DNA of 57,237 nt from a virus. The position numbers were made by a program, and so were the translations under genes. Positions 51,223 to 57,237 of this stretch are shown here, one piece after another. Within the stretch, counting starts at the first letter, position 1. Each line of letters opens with the position of its first letter. Where the stretch lies: positions 1-57,237 of the IMG/VR virus record IMGVR_UViG_3300021964_000077; one strand, given 5' to 3'. Under the pieces are notes generated by a model. That model was not told where the DNA came from, searched no databases, and saw only the letters and a program-made list of their open reading frames with translations.

Positions 51223-52206
51223 ATGAGTATATTACAAGAGCGAGTGGTTTATAAGCCATTTGAGTACCCCGCCGCACATGAATTCTGGTTAAAGCAACAA
51301 CAGGCACATTGGATACATACTGAAGTACCGATGGCTAACGATGTTACTGATTGGAAGTCAAATTTAAAGGATCATGAGAAAAATGTTGTAGGTGGGATCT
51401 TGAAAGGATTCGCTCAAACAGAAACAGTAGTGAACGATTACTGGACTGGCCTTGTAACAAAATGGTTCCGTAAGCCTGAGATCATTATGATGGCTACAAC
51501 CTTTGGAGCTTTTGAAACTATCCATGCTGAAGCATACTCTTTATTAAATGAGCAGTTAGGATTGGATAACTTTGCGGAGTTCTTAGAAGATGAGAGTACA
51601 GCAGCAAAGATTGAGAATCTTATGGAAGTGAGAGATGGTCACAATGGTGAGATTGATTACCACGAAGTTGCCCGTAGCCTTGCTATCTTCTCAGCATTCA
51701 CAGAAGGAGTAAACTTATTCTCTTCATTTGCAGTATTGTTATCATTCAAGATGAGAAACAAACTCAAAGGAGTAGGTCAGATTGTTGAGTGGTCAGTACG
51801 TGATGAATCACTCCACAGTAATGCAGGTTGCTGGCTGTTTAAGACTCTCATGGAAGAGCATCCAGAATTAAAGACTGATAGACTGATTACAGAAATCAGA
51901 GAAGCAGCTCAAGCAGCATTAGATCTAGAATTCAACTTTATCGATAAGATCTTTGAGATGGGTGATTTAGAAAATCTTTCTAAAGACGATCTAAAGAACT
52001 TCATTAAGCATAGAGTAAATACTAAGATGGGTGATTTAGGACTAAAGCCTTTAATCCCTTCTAGTGAGATTGATCAAGGAGCATTAAAAACTATGTTATG
52101 GTTCGACTCAGTAATTGCAGGAAAGCAACACACAGACTTCTTTGCAGGAAGAGTTACGAATTACTCTAAAGGTCATATGGAATGGGACGCAGCATCAATG
52201 TTCTAG
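51223..52206 (+). CDS. nrdB: Class Ia ribonucleotide reductase, small subunit
   Basis: A 327-residue protein. Iron and radical-site residues can be followed: GFAQTETVVNDYW near 65-77 (first Glu), FGAFETIHAEAYSLL near 100-115 (the ExxH with the tyrosine four residues after His, matching the radical Tyr122 of E. coli), EGVNLFSSFAV near 165, and VEWSVRDESLHSNAGC near 190 (second ExxH). The protein binds the di-iron/tyrosyl radical cofactor and feeds NrdA. The A/T-rich gap before it contains the attenuator-like element. It is followed by a small gene and nrdA, and produces deoxynucleotides for phage DNA. Confidence 0.94.
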   Translation: MSILQERVVYKPFEYPAAHEFWLKQQQAHWIHTEVPMANDVTDWKSNLKDHEKNVVGGILKGFAQTETVVNDYWTGLVTKWFRKPEIIMMATTFGAFETIHAEAYSLLNEQLGLDNFAEFLEDESTAAKIENLMEVRDGHNGEIDYHEVARSLAIFSAFTEGVNLFSSFAVLLSFKMRNKLKGVGQIVEWSVRDESLHSNAGCWLFKTLMEEHPELKTDRLITEIREAAQAALDLEFNFIDKIFEMGDLENLSKDDLKNFIKHRVNTKMGDLGLKPLIPSSEIDQGALKTMLWFDSVIAGKQHTDFFAGRVTNYSKGHMEWDAASMF

Positions 52207-52346
52207 AAGAAGATCACAACTTGCAGAAAGAGCTAGCTTACTGGAGCTATCAAAAGAAAGCATCTATAATGGAAGGCGACCTACAGGGAGCATTAGAGAG
52301 CGATAAAAATATACAACAATTATTACAAAAGAGAGACAATGTCTAG
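52182..52346 (+). CDS. Small helical protein between nrdB and nrdA
   Basis: A 54-residue protein opening MGRSINVLEEDHNLQKELAY and continuing with WSYQKKASIM, then GDLQGALESDKNIQQLLQKR. It overlaps the end of nrdB by 25 bases and the nrdA ATG by 8 bases, so translation is coupled through all three. The sequence is a charged amphipathic helix. A linker role or small regulator of the reductase is possible, but only the gene position suggests it. Unlike random overlaps it uses no rare stop and bridges the whole 132-base gap. Confidence 0.6.
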   Translation: MGRSINVLEEDHNLQKELAYWSYQKKASIMEGDLQGALESDKNIQQLLQKRDNV

Positions 52347-54057
52347 TATTAATGTAGATTACACTGAGTGGGTAGCAGGTAAAGATTACCCAGAATGGAT
52401 GAGTGAAATATCCTTAGCAACTATATCTAAAGGGTATATGATGCCAGGAGAGACTCCAAAGAAGGCTTATAAGAGAGTCGCAGATACGGTAGCTATGCGA
52501 TTAGGTAAGCCGGAATTGTCATCCAAGTTTCAGAGGTACATGTGGAAAGGCTGGTTAAACCTAGCCTCTCCCGTCCTCTCGAACACAGGAACTGATAGAG
52601 GACTTCCTATCTCATGCTTTGGTATTGATACACCGGATAGCATTAGAGGAATAGGTCTAACAAATGCAGAGCTAATGAAACTTACCTCTGTAGGAGGAGG
52701 AGTGGGTATCTCACTTTCACGTATTAGAGGAAGGGGTAACAGCATCGGCAAAGGCGACATGGGACAATCAGAAGGTGTAGTGCCGTGGGCTAAGATTTAC
52801 GATTCTACAATCATTGCAACCAATCAAGGAGCAGTACGTAGAGGAGCAGCTTCTGTTAATTTAGATATTGACCACGTTGATATTAAAGAGTTCTTACAGA
52901 TTAGACGTCCTAAAGGTGACCCAAACAGACAATGTTTGAATCTACACCAAGCAGTAATGGTGAGTGATGACTTCATGCACAGACTAGAAAGAAGAGATCC
53001 AGAAGCAATGGAGCTATGGGTTGAGATCTTAAAGTCTAGAGTTGAGACTGGTGAGCCGTATTTGATGTTTAAAGACAACGTTAACAACGCTAACCCTTTA
53101 GCCTACACTAAGAACAATCTTAACGTTACTATGACTAATATCTGTTCAGAGATTACTTTGCATACTGATGAAGAGCATAGTTTTATCTGCTGTCTATCTT
53201 CTTTAAACTTAGCTAAGTATGATGAGTGGAAGGATACAGATTTAGTAGAAACTTCAGTTTACTTCCTAGACGGAGTAATGGAAGAATTTTTATACAAAAC
53301 AGAAGGAAAGGAATCAATGGCAAGAACATACCGCTCAGCTAAGAAAGGTAGAGCGTTAGGTTTAGGAGTATTAGGATGGCATACATTCTTACAACAAAAA
53401 GGATTGCCATTTAACTCCATAGCATCAACTTCATGGACTAATAAGATCTTCTCTCAGATCAGAACTGAAGCAGAAGCAGCATCTAGAAAATTAGCAGAGG
53501 AGTACGGTGAACCAGAGTGGTGTAGAGGAACAGGAATGCGCAATACCCACTTAATGGCCATTGCTCCTACAGTATCCAACTCAACTATCTCAGGAGGCGT
53601 ATCTGCTGGTATTGAGCCTATCCCAGCCAACATCTATACGTTTAACTCTAACAAGGGTACGTTCATTCGTAAGAACCCTGTTTTAGAGAACTACTTAGAA
53701 GAAAAGGGTCACAATACAGATGAGGTATGGAAGCAGATCTTACAAGATAGAGGTTCAGTAGCTAACCTTCCTGAAGATATTATGCCTACTGAAGATAAAG
53801 AAGTATTCTTAACCTTTGCGGAAATCAATCAATTAGGATTGGTAGAACAAGCCGGGATACGTCAAAAGTATATTGACCAGGCAATGAGTTTAAATTTAGC
53901 TTTTGATCCTACAGATAGTCCTAAGTTTATCAACTTGGTACACCAAACAGCTTGGAAGTTAGGAATCAAAACTCTATACTACCTAAGAACTGATAGTGTA
54001 ATCAATGGAGATATAGGCTCAAGAACATCAGAAGATTGTTTATCTTGTGACGGGTAA
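52339..54057 (+). CDS. nrdA: Class Ia ribonucleotide reductase, large subunit, compact
   Basis: A 572-residue protein, shorter than E. coli NrdA (761), lacking the N-terminal ATP-cone. Catalytic parts are present: NLASPVLSNTGTDRGLPISC near 72 (first active-site Cys), TSVGGGVGISLSRIRG near 115, NICSEITLH near 268 (Asn, Cys, Glu of the radical site), LMAIAPTVSNSTISGGVSAG near 404 (phosphate-binding region), KTLYYLRTDSV near 550 (paired tyrosines of the radical path) and a C-terminal CLSC redox pair. It reduces ribonucleotides with NrdB. Absence of the cone suggests loss of dATP feedback control. Confidence 0.93.
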   Translation: MSSINVDYTEWVAGKDYPEWMSEISLATISKGYMMPGETPKKAYKRVADTVAMRLGKPELSSKFQRYMWKGWLNLASPVLSNTGTDRGLPISCFGIDTPDSIRGIGLTNAELMKLTSVGGGVGISLSRIRGRGNSIGKGDMGQSEGVVPWAKIYDSTIIATNQGAVRRGAASVNLDIDHVDIKEFLQIRRPKGDPNRQCLNLHQAVMVSDDFMHRLERRDPEAMELWVEILKSRVETGEPYLMFKDNVNNANPLAYTKNNLNVTMTNICSEITLHTDEEHSFICCLSSLNLAKYDEWKDTDLVETSVYFLDGVMEEFLYKTEGKESMARTYRSAKKGRALGLGVLGWHTFLQQKGLPFNSIASTSWTNKIFSQIRTEAEAASRKLAEEYGEPEWCRGTGMRNTHLMAIAPTVSNSTISGGVSAGIEPIPANIYTFNSNKGTFIRKNPVLENYLEEKGHNTDEVWKQILQDRGSVANLPEDIMPTEDKEVFLTFAEINQLGLVEQAGIRQKYIDQAMSLNLAFDPTDSPKFINLVHQTAWKLGIKTLYYLRTDSVINGDIGSRTSEDCLSCDG

Positions 54058-54059
54058 GC

Positions 54060-54067
54060 TATTTATA
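54060..54067 (+). promoter_or_regulatory. TATTTATA candidate late element
   Basis: CTATTTATAATAAATC begins 2 bases after the nrdA stop, and its core ends 14 bases before the ATG at 54082. The layout matches the copy before the tail tube gene. Confidence 0.45.
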
Positions 54068-54081
54068 ATAAATCTTTCTTT

Positions 54082-54498
54082 ATGAAATTAATTGACGTCC
54101 TTTTAGAAAACGTAGATTTATCTAGCGCAGTACCTGAAGATACTAGTTATAGAGACTTTGCTAAAGCAGTAGCTAAGATGCTAAGAGAAGACTACGGAGA
54201 GCACAACTTCGGTCCTTTTATGGAAGTATTGCATGCTGAGTTAGGAATGAATGAAGCTATTAACGAAGAGGCAGGTGAGTTAGAATCTATCAAAGCTAGG
54301 TTAGAAGCAGACCCAGAAAATAAGTACCTAACCTTTACCATAGCTAGAGATAAGGATGAAATCAGAGTAGGTGGAAGAGAGTCGGAAAAGTTTTACTTCG
54401 CCCAGAGAAACGAAGAAGAAGATTTTGGGAACTATAGAATTTTTGATGTCGACGATGATGACAGAGGTACTCTAGTTTATATCACAAGAAAGAAGTAA
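54082..54498 (+). CDS. Unknown acidic protein, possible head-packaged protein
   Basis: A 138-residue acidic protein starting MKLIDVLLENVDLSSAV. The leader has LLE, fitting a (L/I)xE prohead-protease site, and the MKLxxLLxE form recalls T4 capsid-targeting sequences. Then FAKAVAKMLREDYGEHNF is helical, and the last half alternates strands (YLTFTIARDKDEIRVGG, SEKFYFAQRNEEED, RGTLVYITRKK). The preceding candidate late element fits a virion protein expressed late. No family or enzymatic motif is recognised. It is followed 15 bases later by a nuclease-like gene. Confidence 0.7.
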   Translation: MKLIDVLLENVDLSSAVPEDTSYRDFAKAVAKMLREDYGEHNFGPFMEVLHAELGMNEAINEEAGELESIKARLEADPENKYLTFTIARDKDEIRVGGRESEKFYFAQRNEEEDFGNYRIFDVDDDDRGTLVYITRKK

Positions 54499-54513
54499 GT
54501 AAACTAAACAGTT

Positions 54514-54936
54514 ATGATTTTTACATTTGTACTATCGATGCTTGCCATCGTAATGTTCTCTATATGGAGTTTTAATAAGCAGCTAAGTAGATTAAAGCAG
54601 GAACACGAGATTGAACTTAAAAAAGCAACCGCTGCTGCTCGACAAGATGGTAAGCAGAGAAGTGCAGCCGTACAATGGGGTAAGAGTATCGAACACTTCG
54701 TACCTTTTATGAAAGACTTCCCAGTACCTGTAGAAGATGTAACATTCTTAGGTATGCCTATTGACTACATAGGTTTCACAAACTCAGGTAGTAAGACTAA
54801 ATGCGAAGTGCATTTTATAGAAGTTAAGAGTGGTTCTTCGTTCTTAATGGGTAAGCAGAAAAATATCAAAAAAGCTATTCAAGAAGGTCGTGTTTTCTGG
54901 CACGAGATGTCCGTAGAAGGAAACTTTGAGAAGTAA
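54514..54936 (+). CDS. Membrane-anchored PD-(D/E)xK nuclease, Holliday-resolvase-related
   Basis: A 140-residue protein. Residues 1-20 form one transmembrane segment (FTFVLSMLAIVMFSIWSF), followed by a charged helix (KQEHEIELKKATAAARQDGK) and a nuclease-like core: FPVPVEDVTFLGMPIDYIGF near 70 (Asp candidate), then HFIEVKSGSSFLMGKQ near 101 (ExK). This combination of N-terminal helix, VEDVxFLGxPIDYIxF and the ExK signature matches the predicted endonucleases distantly related to archaeal Holliday junction resolvases. It may act on recombination intermediates or on host DNA at the membrane. Activity is predicted from the motif. Confidence 0.75.
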   Translation: MIFTFVLSMLAIVMFSIWSFNKQLSRLKQEHEIELKKATAAARQDGKQRSAAVQWGKSIEHFVPFMKDFPVPVEDVTFLGMPIDYIGFTNSGSKTKCEVHFIEVKSGSSFLMGKQKNIKKAIQEGRVFWHEMSVEGNFEK

Positions 54937-54957
54937 TCGTTTTATTAGGTTCCCTTA

Positions 54958-54965
54958 TATTTATA
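54958..54965 (+). promoter_or_regulatory. TATTTATA candidate late element
   Basis: TTATATTTATATGTATAATT, with the core ending 16 bases before the ATG at 54982. It separates the nuclease gene from a fibre-related pair. Confidence 0.4.
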
Positions 54966-54981
54966 TGTATAATTGGAACCT

Positions 54982-55296
54982 ATGGACGATCTACTCAGCA
55001 AGTATTTAAAGAGCAATCAGACTATTCGCAAACCTAAGCAACCAAACTTAGGTGAGATGAATCGTGATTTAAAAACCTCTACATCAAAAATTCCTGCACC
55101 TATCACAAGTGTGCCAACTAAGTCTGTATACGAACCATCTACAACCATAGTAAGATACTCAGATGTAGTATCACCACTACCAACAGGAGATGATATTTTC
55201 AGATCAGGAACACCAGGTAGTAATCCAAATCCAAAGGATACCAGACAGACAACTTATGTAAACAACAACTACGCTGGTGACGACTACGTAGATTAA
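54982..55296 (+). CDS. Unknown small protein sharing a neck-type C-terminal tail
   Basis: A 104-residue protein. The ATG at 54982 (MDDLLSKYLKSNQTIRKPKQ) is preferred over a TTG nine bases earlier. The sequence is basic, Pro/Ser/Thr-rich and mostly disordered, with no recognised domain. Its end TTYVNNNYAGDDYVD closely matches the end SNYVKNQFTGNDYVD of the gp14-like neck protein at 7235-7792, although the rest is unrelated. The tail may be a docking peptide for a shared partner. It is followed by a fibre gene 14 bases on, suggesting a virion role. Function unknown. Confidence 0.68.
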   Translation: MDDLLSKYLKSNQTIRKPKQPNLGEMNRDLKTSTSKIPAPITSVPTKSVYEPSTTIVRYSDVVSPLPTGDDIFRSGTPGSNPNPKDTRQTTYVNNNYAGDDYVD

Positions 55297-55310
55297 TTCA
55301 ATTTAAGACC

Positions 55311-56846
55311 ATGGCAATAACATTAAGAACACTCAAAGGTTCGAGACTAACTCACAAAGAGTTAGATGACAACTTCAGACATTTCACAGGATCCCACACT
55401 GTAGATGGAACGGTAACCGCTACAGGATTTGTAGGTGACGGTTCAGGATTAACAGGAGTAACAGCAGCTGCTGACTTAACAGGTACAACAGTAATCTCAG
55501 GATCAGTTCAGATCGCTGAATTAGGAGCAGGTATTATCTCTGGTTCAGTTCAATTAGACGGACAGAGACTCGGATTCACTTCTGACATCGAAGCAACCGG
55601 TTCATTTACAGGATCATTTGTAGGTGACGGATCTGGCTTAACAGGTATCGGCGGAGGTGCTTCAGCAATCTCAGGCTTAACTGACGTAAACTTAAACACA
55701 TTATCAGACGGAGAATACTTATCTTACGATGCAGCGACTAGCAGATGGTTAAATGTTGCTGCTCCTACTGTTGACCTAACAGGTACTGCAGTCATCTCAG
55801 GTTCAGGTTTAGAGTATAACTTAGCACAGACAAGCTGGGACTTCTCTAACACAATTGTGAACAGTGAAGGTTCTCATTTTGGAGAAAAACTCTCAGTTTA
55901 CGCTACGAATACCCTTTATAATAACGAAGGTGCTAAATGGAGAGACACAAACATCGGACACGAGGATGTTGCTTTGAAGTTTTACACATTTGGATCTAAT
56001 AACAATGATATCGAAATTAACGTTGTTCAAGGTCATATCTCAGCATCAGCGTTCTCAGGCTCATTCTCAGGCTCATTTGAAGGTGACGGTTCTGGTTTAA
56101 CTGGAGTAACAGCAGTAGCCGACTTAACAGGTACAACAGTCATCTCAGGTTCAAACCTATCTTATGATAGTAATGGTGGATCTCTATGGAATTTCGAGAG
56201 TAATGTACAGGTAACACTAGATGCCCAAGAAATAATCGGAGTATTACCAGTAGGTGGTAATAGATACACTGCCATGATAGAACCATCTGGTAAAGGAAAC
56301 TTCACATCACTTTCTATAATTGATGTTACTACTACGCCAGCAACAACAGAAGCACAAATTGACGCAAACGGAAGCGCCCAGTTTAGATCTCTTACTGTTA
56401 ATTATGCTGCAGCAATTAACGGAGATATAATTAGTCTCAAGAATGTAAATCACAGCATTGCTTCCGGGGAAGTATTCAAAGTTACCGCAGGAAACACAAC
56501 CTCTGAGATCTTTAGAGTAAACGGAGATAAGGAGATGGCAGTTAATGCCACCATAGTAGTTTCTGATTTTGATGGAAACACTCCTGCTTCAGCAGACTTT
56601 ACCGGTGCAACCGAAGGTGTCAGTGGTTCATTCTCAGGATCATTTGAAGGTGACGGATCTGGTTTAACTGGCTTGCCAGCAGGTAATGTTCCTGTAGTTG
56701 TATCACTTCCAGCAGTAGTAAATTCAGTCACCGGGTCAATGGTACTTTTTGATACTACAGTTGCTCAAGGCGCTACCGAACTTGCACTTCATGTATTTAC
56801 AGGAGAATCGGGAACAAACGGATGGAGAAAGATTCAATTCGCGTAA
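55311..56846 (+). CDS. Fibre protein with GDGSGLTG repeats
   Basis: A 511-residue protein. The N-terminus MAITLRTLKGSRLTHKELDD then NFRHFTGS is a common attachment region of T4-like marine phage fibres (KGSxLTHxELDxNF). Four copies of a short unit (TGFVGDGSGLTGV, GSFVGDGSGLTGI, GSFEGDGSGLTGV, GSFEGDGSGLTGL) and three copies of LTGTTVISGS or LTGTAVISGS divide the shaft. The C-terminal ~70 residues (VPVVVSLPAVVNSVTGSMVL...) look like a short tip with VNSVTGSMVLFDTTVAQGA. Similar units occur in the fibre at 10122-12470. Virion fibre is a firm call; its receptor is unknown. Confidence 0.78.
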   Translation: MAITLRTLKGSRLTHKELDDNFRHFTGSHTVDGTVTATGFVGDGSGLTGVTAAADLTGTTVISGSVQIAELGAGIISGSVQLDGQRLGFTSDIEATGSFTGSFVGDGSGLTGIGGGASAISGLTDVNLNTLSDGEYLSYDAATSRWLNVAAPTVDLTGTAVISGSGLEYNLAQTSWDFSNTIVNSEGSHFGEKLSVYATNTLYNNEGAKWRDTNIGHEDVALKFYTFGSNNNDIEINVVQGHISASAFSGSFSGSFEGDGSGLTGVTAVADLTGTTVISGSNLSYDSNGGSLWNFESNVQVTLDAQEIIGVLPVGGNRYTAMIEPSGKGNFTSLSIIDVTTTPATTEAQIDANGSAQFRSLTVNYAAAINGDIISLKNVNHSIASGEVFKVTAGNTTSEIFRVNGDKEMAVNATIVVSDFDGNTPASADFTGATEGVSGSFSGSFEGDGSGLTGLPAGNVPVVVSLPAVVNSVTGSMVLFDTTVAQGATELALHVFTGESGTNGWRKIQFA

Positions 56847-56876
56847 CAGTAAGGCAACTTACTTAAATAGAAAAAG

Positions 56877-56903
56877 AAAGGGCCTTAATTGGCCCTTTTT
56901 TTT
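56877..56903 (+). terminator. Terminator after the fibre gene
   Basis: AAAGGGCC, loop TTAATT, GGCCCTTTTTTTT. The A-run before and T-run after also pair, so it could act in both directions. Confidence 0.93.
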
Positions 56904-56951
56904 GTTAGTAAGTTAGAAAATTACCAAAACTTAACTTAGTATACAAAAAAG

Positions 56952-56982
56952 TTGGATAGTAGGCAACTAATTCGTATATTTA
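56952..56982 (+). promoter_or_regulatory. Bacteroidota-like promoter before short early-type genes
   Basis: TTG at 56952-56954, 20 bases, then TATATTTA at 56975-56982. The ATG at 57000 is 17 bases beyond the box. It follows the terminator at 56877. Confidence 0.65.
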
Positions 56983-56999
56983 GTAGTTAATGTTAGAGT

Positions 57000-57179
57000 A
57001 TGAGAAGATTAGACTTATTAATTCAGAAGAGGGATGAACTAGTTAATCAGCTTATAGAGCTAAGGGTATGGCAAATAAACAACCCATCAGCTAAAGCAGA
57101 CGAATCAATTAAGCAACTAGACGATCAATTAGATGAACTCCAAGAAAAAATCGAAAGACTTAGAATGGATCTCCGATAA
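57000..57179 (+). CDS. Small coiled-coil protein (59 residues)
   Basis: MRRLDLLIQKRDELVNQLIE, then LRVWQINNPSAKAD, then ESIKQLDDQLDELQEKIERL. Leucine spacing over two helices separated by an NNPSAKAD turn fits a helical hairpin. It follows a host-like promoter with a 17-base leader and overlaps a downstream frame by 47 bases. The composition is typical of small early phage proteins; no function can be assigned. Promoter, leader and well-formed heptads make a real gene likely. Confidence 0.7.
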   Translation: MRRLDLLIQKRDELVNQLIELRVWQINNPSAKADESIKQLDDQLDELQEKIERLRMDLR

Positions 57180-57237
57180 GGAGTGGGACTACTATTCAGG
57201 ACTTCCAAACCCAAAATTTTATGAACAGAGCGATAGT
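57133..57237 (+). CDS. 3'-partial small protein (unknown)
   Basis: An open frame starting at the ATG at 57133, MNSKKKSKDLEWISDKEW, and continuing past the window end with DYYSGLPNPKFYEQ. It overlaps the previous gene by 47 bases. The frame stays open to the edge and the sequence after 57160 has protein-like composition, with aromatic residues well spread, but only 35 codons are visible. The start codon is uncertain: translation could also begin after 57179 in the missing sequence. No family recognised. Confidence 0.4.
   Translation, partial: MNSKKKSKDLEWISDKEWDYYSGLPNPKFYEQSDS

Overview
The window is a continuous, entirely plus-strand, A/T-rich piece of a T4-like contractile-tailed phage genome. 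The virion set is T4-type: prohead core, major capsid protein, neck proteins, a gp15-like tail-terminating protein, sheath, tube, a gp26-like protein, tape measure and LysM baseplate protein. The host is inferred to belong to Bacteroidota. Six intergenic sites share TTG, exactly 20 bases, then TAnnTTA/TAnnTTTA, which resembles the Bacteroidota housekeeping promoter, and most genes lack a Shine-Dalgarno sequence and start in an A/T-rich context. Sequence alone does not settle the species, and no tRNA, integrase or lysogeny module is visible.

Layout. 1-2800: prohead core (cut by the window edge), major capsid protein and a strong terminator. 2800-10100: PhoH-like ATPase, a collagen-like fibre, neck and tail-completion genes, and a duplicated ~90-residue domain. 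10100-22300: giant fibre genes, including a 1393-residue collagen-like fibre and a 1683-residue Thr-rich tandem-repeat protein. 22300-26200: a sugar cassette (capsule/Kdo-transferase-like protein, cupin, methyltransferase, 2-oxoglutarate oxygenase, CMP-Kdo synthetase, Kdo-8-phosphate synthase). 26200-30800: small proteins and three LamG-type surface proteins. 30800-32700: a GH130-like beta-propeller, a TPR protein and a coiled-coil protein. 32800-44900: contractile tail and baseplate, with a probable frameshifted tail-assembly pair and a baseplate protein ending in an M15 peptidase domain. 44900-54060: replication, recombination and nucleotide genes (compact family A polymerase, gp32/SSB-like protein, RecA/UvsX-like protein, 5'-3' exonuclease, DnaB-type helicase, NrdB, NrdA). 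54060-57237: small proteins, a PD-(D/E)xK nuclease, another fibre, and short early-type genes.

Two recurring intergenic signals split the genes. The host-like TTG-N20-TAnnTTA element stands before non-virion genes (sugar cassette, beta-propeller/TPR, polymerase, SSB). A different A/T element, CTATTTATA(TAA), stands 13-52 bases before most virion units and is a candidate late-expression signal. The most unusual content is the Thr-rich repeat protein directly upstream of the Kdo/sugar cassette, the probable +1/-2 frameshift at a seven-T run before the tape measure gene, and the polymerase with substituted catalytic-motif residues.
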